Assembly (NCBI GenBank): GCA_028583605.1
Contig: CM053325.1
Location: forward strand, 43,079,435 to 43,143,434
Direction: 5' to 3'
DNA: 64,000 nucleotides
From: Dastarcus helophoroides
Taxonomy: Eukaryota > Arthropoda > Insecta > Coleoptera > Bothrideridae
Positions 46,790 to 58,689 of this stretch are shown here, piece by piece. Below the pieces are notes generated by a model that searched no databases, was not told the origin of the DNA, and saw only the letters and a list, made by a program, of their open reading frames with translations. The position numbers were made by a program, and so were the translations under genes. The number at the start of each line of letters is the position of its first letter. The stretch's first letter is position 1.

Positions 46790-47288
46790 GAGGGTCCCCA
46801 TCTAAGGGTTCTTAAATGAAATAGATAACAAAAAATTAATTGTAAACAAAATCTTTCATATTATTATGAAGTCGGAATCTTAGTAACACAGATAGTATTA
46901 AACATTTAGTTAAAAAGAGTTTTTAACTTTTTATTTATGAATTTTTGAAGATATTTAAATAATTCTGCTCACATGATACATAGATAAAGCACCATAAAAT
47001 GTAGTGTTTATCTCAACCAGTGCAGTGGCGAAGTTAGAGGTTAATTTAAAAAAAGAGATAATGCGACACTGGATAAAATTAAACGATATAACATTTTTTG
47101 ATTGATTTTTTATATTTGCCACAATTTAGATTTCTTTTTGTATTTCAGAAGTAGCAGGTGAAAAAACAAAAATTTTTTTTTAATCTTTTTTTTAAGGGTT
47201 TCCGGATACATCTTTATATGAAGCTTTATGCCTAGCATTATTTTTTTTATCAATCGCTTCATTTAAAGCCCTAAAACGGGACCCTCTG
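46790..47288. mobile_element. Palindromic element, family A copy 3
   Basis: Starts AGAGGGTCCCCATCTAAGG and ends, on the minus strand, AGAGGGTCCCGTTTTAGGGC. The internal CTTAAATGAAATAGATAAC, TTTATCTCAACCAGTG and GTGGCGAAGTTAGAGG match copies at 24.7 and 39.0 kb. About 500 bases, shortened relative to copy 1. Confidence 0.65.
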
Positions 47289-47289
47289 T

Positions 47290-50215
47290 AGAACAATATG
47301 CCATATTAAAATCAAGACAATATTACTAAATATAATAAGTGAAACGCAGTCCTGACATTTTCTCAGCATTTTATTTTTATGCGTAAAATATTAGAAAATC
47401 AGAACAACAGGCAAGAAAAAAACATTTGGTGAATTTTTTAAAATTAACCAGTTTACTATACTCTTCCTGATTTCATAACTGAAATGAAACCACTAGACTT
47501 TACTCCGGGACATTTGAGCTTTATTAGCTAATTATCCTGGAAAGGTTTTACTTCGATATAATCATATGCATTATATTCCGCAATAGTGGTTACAGATTAA
47601 AACTAAATTATAATGGAGCCTTGCAATAAAATTTGCATTTGATATATTTTGTGCAAGTTTAACTTGACTATGAATATTCATAGGTGATAATTATTCCGTT
47701 CCAGTGGCGCTTCCGAAGCCTTGTCAGCGGGTTGCGAGCTAATTAAAATTTAAAATAGTTATGCACATAGAGTCATGTCAAACGCATTACCTTCTATGCA
47801 TGTCATTATTTCCGAACTCAAAAGACCTAATGCCAGCCACAAAGTATAAACATTAAATAATTTTAGAGCAATCTAGTTTAACTGATTGTGTATTGTTCAT
47901 TTTAATATCCTTATTAACAAAATATTATATTCATTTTTCTGAATTCGATAAATAATTTGAATTTTTTTGCTTTTCATCATTTAAACATGAGTAACAGAGA
48001 TAAAAAATTTCGTAACCTGTTACTTTCTTAAATATGCGGACTTGTCAATATTATGTTTTCATTTTTCAAGTAGTTGTCTAACTCAAGTTTCATTGGAATT
48101 GCCAACAAAATAGTTCAAAAATTACAACACATAAAATTACAAACTTCTCTTAAGAAAATTGTCCTTCCGTCCCAGAAAGTTTTTATTTTTTCAATGTTAC
48201 AAATTCATTTTTTCGCTTACTTGTTCTGTATACATTATTTTTAGGTCATTCTAAAAGACCCAAATCATATTTTTCCATCAATGATAGTCGCATAGCACTT
48301 ACTAAAACAAAGTATTTTACTTGCTTAAAATTGCTTATAAACTTGCAAAACTAAAATCTAATTTGTCAGTCCAAAGGCGTAACACGTTTTACCCAAAAAA
48401 GTTTTTAAAAGAGATTTAAGCTTATTTTTCTACATTCTCTTTTCCACGGTTTCTGGCAAAGAGAATGAAAAACTACAATTTTAATTAAACATAATGGCGA
48501 AACAATCCGCTTTATGCAATCTTGTAAAAATAAAGCCGGTTATACATATTTATCGAGCAAATTTAATTTTCTCCTGGCAATATTGAATGAATCTAGACGG
48601 TCTACAGTTTTATTTACGAAAGATACTAAAACTAATTTGCTTATAAACCGCAGATTGTTTGTTTAGTGTGAAAAAACATAAATCAATGTACTATGCTAAA
48701 GACTATTTTACTTTTTATGCTAGGAGTACTGAAATCGATTTGAATATTTAGTTTAATATTACTTTATGAGCTAGTTTTATTCTGAATTTAAAATCATTTT
48801 AAACTTTATAGGGCCCATTTATTTTTTCACTACTGAATAATGAAGAGCTTTCGTCGCACGTAGACGAATAAATCAAATTCTATTCAAATTCATACTTGAT
48901 AAAAAGCTAACTGGCACTTTTATGTATGTACCTATATCTTATATGACCTTCGATGTAATAACGAAATTATATCAACTTTTTAACGAAGTAACTATTTTTG
49001 GGTAATAATTTTCGAGAGAATTGAATTATATCAATTTGAAAAAAATTTAAAGAGATATTAGACTTTGATAAATATTTGTTTTACCACAATGTACATTGAT
49101 CATTAAAGTGATAAAACTTTTAAATAACGCTTCGGGGTAACAATTACATTTATTTCCACAGTAATCTACATAACATCGCTGAAAGTATAACTTAATTTAC
49201 TAGACTTCACATATCCCAACTTTATCAGTTTTTTACTATCTACTTTGCCTTTTACGACACCTAATTCTAAATTTTGTCAATAATAAGATAATATGTCTAG
49301 TTAGTTACTGTAATTACGAGTATTTTCTTTTATTTCCCTATTCGCTTATTAATATAACGAATGATTCATTTTCCGCAACTCTTTTTAAAACTTTCAAAAA
49401 TGTTGAAGAATTCCTGAGGAAAAATTGGTAGGTATCCCAAGGTCGTAAATTTTTGCTACAAGCACATAAGCAATAAAAAACGTTAGCATATTCCTCATTT
49501 TATTTTAAATACTTTTCAAATATATTTTTCCCTTGAACCTAGTTTTTTTTTCTCCTCGGTGTATCTACTCTTTTGATAACAAAATAACTCAGGATTTTCA
49601 GATATTCCTGCATTTTTCTACATTTCAAACATAGTTATTAACGTTTACTTTGTGCATTTAATTATCCAATTAATTATTTAATTTTTCAACGTTACTTTAT
49701 TTCAGTTTAATGAAATATCCAAACACTTCAAATAAATTTTAAATAAATGAAATTATGACAAACTTCTAAAAGAGTGTTTTGAATTTTAACACAGAACAAT
49801 GTGACATAATTCCCATGACGTCACCTCATGACAATTTGACGAATTAATAATTAAATTTTTATAGAACACGAATTGAAATAATTGTTAATAGAAAAGGAAA
49901 AACGAGACATGAATAAAAAAACCACACACACAAAAATGTAAAAATACAAAAAAGGTCATAAAAAGGTTGTAGTATTGGACATCGATGTTTTGTCAACATT
50001 TAATTCGTCAGAAATGCTCAACCTGGGAAAATACTAATATGAAGAAATGGTGCAGAAATGTTCAGAAATAATATAGTGAAGATACTTCAAATACCTTTTG
50101 AATCATTAATCGAGGGATAATTCAAAATGTAAAATGCTAGATCCATGACAAACAACTACCTCCAGGGTAGTGCCCTTTCCTGTTTTGAGTTCCATTCATG
50201 AATTCCAAGTTTCGA
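47290..50215. other. No gene; possible unique or regulatory sequence
   Basis: Contains no repeat that I recognise. 47690-47850 is relatively GC-rich with AGTGGCGCTTCCGAAGCC and several ATTA/TAAT homeodomain-type words, which are too common in AT-rich DNA to be informative. A short CA-rich run lies at 49920-49935. Confidence 0.45.
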
Positions 50216-50219
50216 TCTC

Positions 50220-50600
50220 GAATAATATTATTATCTTAGAAAATCAAAATTTAGAGAAAATATTCCAAGTTTTTAAAACAAAAATGTTTCAAAAAATTAA
50301 AATGTTTGCAATATTATAAAAATTCCAGTTAACGTTTCTAGAAAGTCCGAAATGAACATTTTTTTGGTAATTTTCCAGCTTAGAGTCCAATTTTTTAAAA
50401 TACCGGAGAATCAAGCCTGTGTTTTAAGAAACATTTAAAAGAGAAGAGATTGAATTTCATTGTAAAAATGATACTTTAACTGAAAATTGCAGAATTGTTC
50501 GAATTGACATTCGAAATTTTAGAGTAAAAAATTGAACTTTAGATTGGGCAAATTTTATTTAAAAATTTTCTAGATTTTGGCACTTCAATAGAGCAAAATT
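50220..50600. repeat. A-rich degenerate repeat block
   Basis: AAATCAAAATTTAGAGAAAA and similar words in the same orientation as other right-half blocks. Confidence 0.4.
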
Positions 50601-51134
50601 ATATCATATAGACGATGAACCTAATAATTCTAATGTATTATTTCCGATTTTTGTGCTTTTTAGTATAGGTATCGATTAATATTTATCAAAGTTAGGAGCG
50701 GGCTTGGGGCAGTTAAACGTTCCCCAATAATCGAATTAGTCCCTCTAAAATTAATTTAAATTTAAACCATTGTCAAAGATTAAAATCATTGGTAAAACCA
50801 AAAGTGCATACCACGGTAATTGGTTTTATAATTTAGTGTTTTTTTTTCTTACAGAAAAGCAGAAATTTTGTCTTCAAGCTCAACATATCAAAATCTACTT
50901 CCAACACTATTTGTAAAAAATTAACATACCTTATGTCACATGCGTTTCTCAAAAAATCTTCCGCGTCATATTGCAATTCACATATCATATGACCAGTTAC
51001 ACTGGTCGTAAATAAAAATGTTTTCCTCGGTAATAAGCGTTTTGTTTAATGAACAAAATCAGCTAACAGTCAGTGCAAAATTTATGCAGGATCTACATCC
51101 TATATGCTACGGTACGTTCGATTTAAGTATCTTA

Positions 51135-51574
51135 GGGTGCGTTTAGATTATACACTTTATTCCGTACATTTCGCTCTGACATAATAATATATCAAGTGTA
51201 AACCAGCTTGAGAGAAGATATGTGAGACTAATCACACAACTGAGATAAATTGCTCGACACGAAAGGACGACGCAAATCTCAAATCTCAGCCAGTATCTGA
51301 CATATGTATATCTCAGAAGTTGTAGTCGTCTACTTTCTTTCGCTTACAAATTTAATTAGACAGAATTGAATATCCAGAATTGCCAATGAGAACTAATTAC
51401 ATTTTGATTATTCAAAACAGCAAAGAAATTTTATGTCGACACTTTATCACAGCTAGAAGTGTCAGCAATTTTATTCGGCTACATTTGTGTCATTGTGTAA
51501 ACAGGCAAGGAAATTTAGTCTCAGATACCAGAGATTTCTATTAGGAACTAAAAGTCTCTAATCTAAACGCACCC
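51135..51574. mobile_element. PIF/Harbinger-like MITE, copy 2
   Basis: Ends GGGTGCGTTTAGATTATA and, on the minus strand, GGGTGCGTTTAGATTAGA. TTA flanks the left end and TCA the right, consistent with a mutated TTA duplication. The interior matches the 36328 copy (ATAATAATATATCAAGTGTA, GTGTAAACAGGCAAGGAAAT). Confidence 0.8.
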
Positions 51575-51577
51575 TCA

Positions 51578-52458
51578 TATTCATAGTTGTGCATTTTTTA
51601 GCTAGTTTTCAGATATCTCACATTGAATATTAGCAGTGACTATTATTCTTGGGCAATGACATTTCATTTTCATTGCCATTTCAATAAAGAGCATAACAAA
51701 TTTTGATGAAATGAAAGGAACAAACTTTTTGCCAAATTACTTTTTCTCGAAAATGAAAGCTAATTACGCCTTACTCTTTTACAGTATACTTAAGAGGAAC
51801 TTGACCTACCATGTGTATAAATAATACAAAAACCAGAGATTTTTATGTTTGATTTTTCTCCACTAAACTTTCTTTTTCTTTAAGAAATTATAAATTATTT
51901 GACCACTCATATCCAAAATCAATAGGGTGCTATTCTGAGGAATTCTGAATCGATAGAAATAAGAATGGTAAAAATCGGAGAGAAAACCAGTCGTTTTTCA
52001 ATGTCGAATTTTGGAGTTAATGGCAATATAAACATGAAGCAAATGACATCAACGTCTAGAGCAAACTCTCTTCTATCTAGATACCTAAATTAAAACTGAT
52101 TTGGTGAAAAATTACTTTGGATATAACAACTTTTATGGCGAACAGTCGTGTTTTTTTGGCATTTCCCGATAATGGAGCAAACCACAACCAACGTCAATGG
52201 TCTTGGTGTGAAATATTTCGAACTAAAATTTTCAAATTTATAATGAATAATTCTATTTAAATTTATATAATTTCGTGAAAAAATCTTTTCTTAAAAGTAA
52301 ATTTCGTAATTTAAACTGACAACTCCAATTTTTCCAAAAGTTAAACATTCAGAGACAAAATAGCAAAAAAAAAATGAAATTTCAAAAAAAAGCAAATTTG
52401 CGATAAATTATTTAAATTTAAATTGGAAATTTGGAAAAAATATTCAAATTTTGAATTA
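51578..52458. other. No gene; low-complexity second half
   Basis: 51578-52240 is unremarkable. 52250-52458 is A-rich degenerate repeat of the AAATTTCAAAAAAAAGCAAA kind. Confidence 0.45.
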
Positions 52459-52465
52459 AAAGTCT

Positions 52466-52638
52466 ATATTGAAATACAGAACTTGTCCCCAGTTTCTTTC
52501 TGAAGATGACAGCTTGGCTGTCAAAACCCGTTAGAGTAACCTTTGTTGTGTTTTTTAATCTTTATTGGTTTCAGGCGACAAGTTCTGTATTTCAATTTTT
52601 GAAGAAAACCAAGGACCAGTCCTTTCCGCCAAAATATA
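52466..52638 (-). mobile_element. Hairpin repeat family G, copy 4, with target duplication
   Basis: Reads on the minus strand as AAGGACTGGTCCTTGGTTTT, AAATACAGAACTTGTC, AAAGATTAAAAAACACAACA, TTTTGACAGCCAAGCTGTCA. A short remnant of the other arm (GAAATACAGAACTTGTCCCC) precedes it at 52471. AAAGTCTATAT occurs immediately outside both ends (52459-52469 and 52639-52649), an 11-base match that fits a target-site duplication. Confidence 0.75.
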
Positions 52639-52649
52639 AAGTCTATATG

Positions 52650-52955
52650 ATAAAAATAATTAATCCCGAACAAGAATCTTTTTTAAGTTAAAAAGTTAAA
52701 AATTTTATGCAACAGATAAAATGGATAATATAAATTCAGAGTTTTGCAAAAAAATCGAAAATATGTATTGAAAAATAAGTTTAAATTCGAATTTTTTTTT
52801 ACTAATGTAATTTCAATGTGGTCATAGGTGACCAATATGCAATTTTATTTTTGCCTTACTACACTTCCTTATAAATAATAATAGTTTACTCTATGGTCTC
52901 CTCTTATGTGATCTAATAATTACGCACTAATATTAGCGTGCATCACACACACGCA
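52650..52955. other. AT-rich, no feature
   Basis: Continues the A-rich repeat interrupted by the family G insertion up to about 52810, then plain sequence. Confidence 0.45.
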
Positions 52956-52959
52956 CTAT

Positions 52960-53700
52960 GCTCTGCTATTACACTGTCTGTTAAGCTAGATCCAAGAATT
53001 TTGTCCTTCACAATCTTTTAGTTAGTCCAGTAATAAAAAGGAGCTGGATTGCTTCAATATTTACATATCTATGGAGTAGCTGTTCGTGACTTTTTGCCAT
53101 CTTCTTAATGGTTCTAGCCAAATTTTCTACACCCAGGTTCTTATGGAGGTTGCTGTTCCTCACATACCAGGAAGCATCCACTATATTCCTCAGTACTTTG
53201 TTCTGAAATTTCTGAATTATTTCTATATTATTTTTCTTGGTCACCCCCAAAATTGGCTACCATATGTCTTTACAGGTCTTAGTACTTGTTTATAAGTAAG
53301 AACTTATTATATGTAGTTAAAGTGGAGTTTCTTCCTATCAACCAATACATTTTTTTATATCATATGCCAAGTTCTTCCCTTTTCTTTTTAACGTAAGCCT
53401 TTCAACGTAGTTGAGCATTTAATGTTATACCTAGATATTTTGCAGTATTTGCATATAGCATTTGTTTGTTATTAATTGTAACAGGTATATTTTGTATTTT
53501 TCTTTTATAGGTAAAGTTAACGTGAACAGATTTGGTTTCCTTCAGCCTGATTTTTCATTTATTATTCCTAATCATGTATTTTGTTAAATACGTGTATGTT
53601 GTACGTGTATAGTAGGTAAAGGACCAGACCCAATACACTACCTTGCGGAACTCCTATTTTTATTTCCCTTGGGTCTGAATAGGTGTCTTAGGTGTTTAAT
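52960..53700 (-). pseudogene. Jockey LINE reverse-transcriptase fragment
   Basis: On the minus strand from about 53690: EIKIGVPQGSVLGLVLYLLY is the RT palm entry ('GVPQGSVLGPxLY'). The catalytic YADD part is missing, apparently by deletion. KETKSVHVNFT then NTAKYLGITLNAQL is the thumb, KKKREELGI and YKKMYWLIGRNSTL follow. NKVLRNIVDASWYVRNSNLH and ENLARTIKKMAKSHEQLLHR are the typical Jockey C-terminus. Several stops and frameshifts. A better preserved relative of the 7.7-kb scrap. Confidence 0.85.
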
Positions 53701-53722
53701 TCGAAAATACCTTTCAGATATA

Positions 53723-54070
53723 CAGGGTGGACCATAAGTAATGGTACATGGAGCATAAGTGGATTTCTCGTATAAAAATATTGTGATTTAGCCACATTTA
53801 CTTTATACCAAAAGTTGATATTAACCGAGATACAGGATGTCAAATATGAAAAAAAATTTTTGATTTTTTCGCATAACTAATGAACACATTTCACTATACA
53901 TAAAAAATTTGGCATAGGGGTCTCTTTGATGAAGAAATTCCAATTTGCTAACCAATTGCCATTAACTTATAGAGGCACTGCCGGCGCTAACGTTTATTAT
54001 TCTAAATCAGCACAACTTTTTTGTGGCGCCATGTACACTTCTTTTAAATACAAATTTACAAAATTAAAGA
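53723..54070 (+). mobile_element. Family B palindromic element, left end only
   Basis: TATACAGGGTGGACCATAAG then TAATGGTACATGG at the start; TTGATATTAACCGAGATACA and TTTGGCATAGGGGTCTCTTT match the arm of the complete copy at 55799-57129. It runs into low-complexity sequence near 54070 without a right end. Confidence 0.65.
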
Positions 54071-54074
54071 AATT

Positions 54075-55560
54075 CAAAATTTTGAGATTAAAGATATTCT
54101 GCAAAATAAGTGACTATTAATGTGTAAGTTTCAAATATAAATCGCAATTTATACAATTTAAACTGAAAATCTCAAAAAACAAAAATTTTGAATTTCAAAT
54201 TTAATATTAAGAAATGAAAAAATAAATAAGTAGTGGAAGCCTAAATTTGAAATTTTGAGAAAAAGGTAAAAATGTTGATAGACGAAATTTTAAGTTGAAA
54301 TTTCTAGGAAAAACTACAGTTTCAAATAAAAGTATGGAAGACGACGTAGCTAGCAGTTGAAAGTGTAACCTTAGAATTAATCGTATAAAAAAAAACTTGA
54401 AAAGCAACCTAAAATTTACACAAAAGTTAAAGTAAAATTCAAATTTTCAAGAAAAAAGTCAAAATATCAAACCTTTGAAAGAAAATTTTAGGGAAAAAAG
54501 CAAGGAACTGCTGGTATAAATTGAAATTTTAGCAGAAACTTAAATCTTAAACTTATAATTTCAAAAGAGTTATGATTTCAACCGAAATCTATAAATGAAG
54601 AAGCTACAAATCTCTACATTTTAGGTTAAAAATTTGGTTAAAAGCTTGGAATTGAATAAAAACGATTCAAATAGCATCTCATTTATCAAAATCGATTAGC
54701 TAGTTTAGGCTGTACGAGGCAACAAATTATCTCACTTTACATACATACATGAACCGTGAATTTCATAACCCTTTCCTACGGCGTTGTCGTAGTCAGGTAA
54801 AAAGGTCAAAATTTTGGGTATAAAGCCAAAAATATTTTAAAAAAATCAAAACTTCGACAAAAAACGAAATTTTTTTTAGTTGTAACACGAAAATATAGAT
54901 CTTTGGGAAAAATAAAAAATCTTAAATAAAATGAAATTAAATTTATGTCTACAATTAAGCACAAAATATAAAAATTGGATGGGCAACATTTAACATTTTG
55001 AAAAGTAAATATCTCTCGAAAAAGGCAATCTTTCAAGTGTAAAGTCAATTTTTTTTTGAAAAAAAGAAATTAAATTTAAACTCGATAATTAAGAAACTAA
55101 TCAAAATTTCGAACGGAAAACCAAAATTTTTACGAAATTTTTAGTTCAAAATTGAGAAACAAATAGACTTTTAAAGGAAATAAAGATTGTTAGAAAAAGG
55201 CAATTATTTATTATTATTATTATTTATTTTGAATAATATGCCTAATAAGTAGAAAAATTCGAGATCTCTTAAAAAAGGTGGGAAATTATAAGAGCAAATT
55301 TTAAAATATAAATTTTAACTTACCATATACAATCAAAATTAGATTAATTAAAATTTCTAGAAGTTAAAATGTAAAACAAAATGTCCTAAGGTTTTGGAAA
55401 TCAAAAATGTTAGGAAAAAATTCCAAGTTTTGATTTAAAAATCGTAATATCGAAAGGGAAGGTAAAAAATACGTAGAATAAGCAAAATCCAAATAGGAAG
55501 TTTTTGTTTATTATGCAATATTTGTAGCATTTATTAAAAATAGGCTCGAAAAAACATTAG
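54075..55560. repeat. A-rich degenerate repeat block
   Basis: About 1.5 kb of AAAATTTTGAAAAAGTCAAA-like words. An (ATT)n run lies at about 55208-55230. Open frames here are compositional. Confidence 0.6.
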
Positions 55561-55798
55561 TACCACTAAAAAATTTTACCAATGTCACCAATTTTCTGGT
55601 AACTTTCAAGGAATTTTGCATTTTCACTCTTCCGATTTAGGTTTAATTTTTTTCACTGAACTCAGCTAATATTTATATGATATAACTTTACATTTCTGAA
55701 ATAAATCATATTCTTATAGTTTTAATATTTATTTACGAATTTATTGTGAGGAAAAAAATATACTTTTCTTCTAGACATACACATAACGAATAAAATAA

Positions 55799-57129
55799 AG
55801 GCTGGACCATAAGTAATGGTACACAGATCAATGGTGGATTTTTTGAATAAAAATAATGTGATTTAACTGCACTTACCTTTTATGAAAAGTTGATATTAAC
55901 AGAGATACAGGGTGTCAAAGTTGATAAAAAAAAATCGATTTTTCCGTATAACTATAAAATGTCGGCAAACTCTAAATTGCTAACATATTACCAATAGCTG
56001 ATAGAGGGCGCTACCTGCGCTATCCTGCATAGTTCTAAATCATTTTTGTGCACCCACGTATATTAATTTTAAATGGTTTATTTTATTTCCCCATATTTTT
56101 TACGTGAAAAAATTGCACTTTTTAAAAGTTGATACGAGCAACCGTTTCCAAGATATTTGCCTTTAAAGCTTGACGTGCCTTGGTTTAAAATTACCAAGAT
56201 ATTAAATTTTCAAAGTAGGCGTGAAAAAAAGTAATCATAAGACAGCTTTGAAAGTTATTTATGTCAAATATTACTTTGCTGATAATATTTTTACCTAAAT
56301 TTTGAAAATCTCAAAAAGGGACATCCAAAAAATTTGAACGTAATTTATTTTCTAACATAGAGATGTGAGATATGATGTCTGAGCCCCACAAAAAAATTTT
56401 AATAATCTGTCTGGTCAAAGCAGATATTTAAAGATAAATTTCAATAAAAGACGGCCAGATTTTTAATTGTTTACAATCCCTTTACATAAAAAAAGTAATT
56501 TCCCACGTACTTATTGTTGAAAATAAATTTTGTTTTGGTATTTTATTTAAAGTTGTTTTAGAAATTTAAAAAAATATGTGTAATAATAATGTAAGTAGAA
56601 TAATATTTAATAAAAAGTATTTTAGAGTCAGTTTTATTACTTTTATTTTGAAACCTACTGCGAAAAGTTTACATTTACATAACTTGAAATAAACGTACTG
56701 CAAACTTTGAAGGCAAATATCTTGAAAACGGTTGCTTGTATCAACATTTAGAAAGTATACCTTTTGTACGCAAAAAATGTAGGTAAATAAAAATATCTAT
56801 TTAAAATGAGTGTACATAAAGGCACAAAAAAGTTATGATACTTTAGAATAATACAAGGTAGCGCAGGTGGCGCCCCCTATGAGTTACTGGCAATCTGTTA
56901 GCAAATTAAAATTTTTTGACCAAAGAAACCCCTATGTGCCAAATTTCCTGTCTATAGTAAAATGTATTCATCAGGTATGCGAAAAAAATCAGAATTTTTT
57001 TTTCAAATTTGACACCCTGTATCTCTGTTAATGTCAACTCTTGGTATAAGGTAAATGTGGCTAAATCGCGTTATTTTTATACGAAAAAGCCACTCTTGCT
57101 CTATGTACCATTACTTATGGTCCACCCTG
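55799..57129. mobile_element. Family B palindromic element, complete
   Basis: The left end GGCTGGACCATAAGTAATGG is degenerate at its tip; the right end on the minus strand is intact (TATACAGGGTGGACCATAAG). The arms, about 55799-56175 and 56704-57129, share GAGATACAGGGTGTCAAA, GGCGCYACCTGCGCTA and the inner GATACRAGCAACCGTTTYCA. The central 530 bases are unique. No transposase. Non-autonomous, TA-flanked. Confidence 0.75.
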
Positions 57130-57134
57130 TATAT

Positions 57135-58368
57135 GTGTGAGCCCCAAAATCGATATCGTAAAAAATTAAGATATTTATTAAACTTGTGAACTAAAGTAAT
57201 AAACGGTAACTGTTGAATGTTTATTGTTTGTAATACTTGTGTAAGTAACAAAAATTATAAAAATGTACGGAATTGATTTATGAAACATAATTTTAACGTT
57301 GCTGCTTTCTTTTAACTTGTAGTATTTTCATCTATATTCTGGGCACACCTGGCGCATACACCAAACACAACAGCATGTTCATATCCAACCATAGTAGAAA
57401 ATTCTATGCCATTTAAACACTTAACTAGCCTTACATGATAATGTGAGGAATTTATTTAACAAGAAAGTCTTCTAAATTTATAGCTATAGTAAACCAATAA
57501 GACCTCAAGATTTAGAAAACTTTTTCACTTAGCTATAGTGTTTACTTTTGGATATTACAGTTTAAAATGTGTTGCGTTAGATCAGAGACAAAACAAGTCG
57601 TAAATCAAATAGTATAAACTACCCCACGTAACAGAAACACGATCACGATTTATTACAAAAATACAAATATCAAGCGGAGTTTTTCCATTAAACTTATTGC
57701 ATATTCAAATAATATTAGTCAATATAATCAATGTAATTGGCAAAATAAAAATGTCTGCTGCCAGACTTAATTATCAGCTCATTCAGACCTTAAAAAAGTG
57801 TCGAAAATTTGATTAATTATTGTAGCGACATTTGATGGATATAACCGTTAAGCAATTGTTATGGGATGTATTAAAAAGTCATTTTTCTTTAATAGCCAGA
57901 ACTATTATTCAACTCGAAAAGTTTTTGAACTCCAAGATTCTTTACGATTAATCACACCAGAACCTTTTATACACTTAACACGGTTGTTATTGGAAATAAT
58001 ATGGACGTAATATCGAATAGCGTCGAAAGGATATTGACCTAAATTCGAGAAAAATAACTTAATCTTTATTACCCAACTTTTAGCGCCATATTATTTCCTG
58101 CTTACAAACATCCCCGGAATTTGAACATCTTATAGTTTAATCTATCAAGGGTTTTTTCGAAAGTTTCCACCATGCACATTTATCATCTCCTTTCACTATA
58201 TATACGATAACGGTAAAGCTTTAATTTCCTTTGGGGAAATATTGTTGGGAACATTCTGTTAGTCCAAAGTCGAACATGTAAATCGTTTATCAACTTTTTT
58301 ATATGAAAATTGCAAAAAAACAAGTGATTTGTATGTATAGCTTTCAGAAAAATTTGTAAGAACGATAT
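57135..58368. other. No recognisable feature
   Basis: Ordinary AT-rich sequence; no motif-bearing frame or repeat. Confidence 0.5.
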
Positions 58369-58370
58369 AT

Positions 58371-58615
58371 CATAAACTCATTTCTATAATAAAATATGCA
58401 CCTAAAAACCTATTTAAAATATATATTTTAAATATGAGGGCAGTTAATAAGTCAATAACTTTTTGAATTTTCCGCGCAGAAACTTTAAATGCAACATTAT
58501 TTCCGTCAAATGTCAGCTATAAATAGACTAATGTCAAGGTTTGAGACAGCTGTGTCATTTCGTTTGAGTTTGACAGGCATTGAAACCAACAAATCTCGTG
58601 AGCTTTGAACATAAT
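58371..58615 (+). repeat. Mariner 5' end with flank, duplicate copy 1
   Basis: CATAAACTCATTTCTATAAT starts a 240-base unit repeated at 60203-60439. It spans about 60 bases of flanking DNA and the mariner-like terminus ATGAGGGCAGTTAATAAGTC (58433) with TTTCCGCGCAGAAACTTTAA after it. Because the flank is shared, this is a segmental duplication and not two insertions. No transposase follows here. Confidence 0.75.
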
Positions 58616-58689
58616 GAAACCCGTGCTTTGTTGATTTTAATAATTCAAGTTCTCAGGGGGCAAAAAAGGGTATCAAAAATGGTAAGAAA

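Noticed and set aside
53926..54120. 64-codon frame starting in family B
   Set aside because: It begins inside a palindromic arm and ends in the A-rich repeat; no motif.
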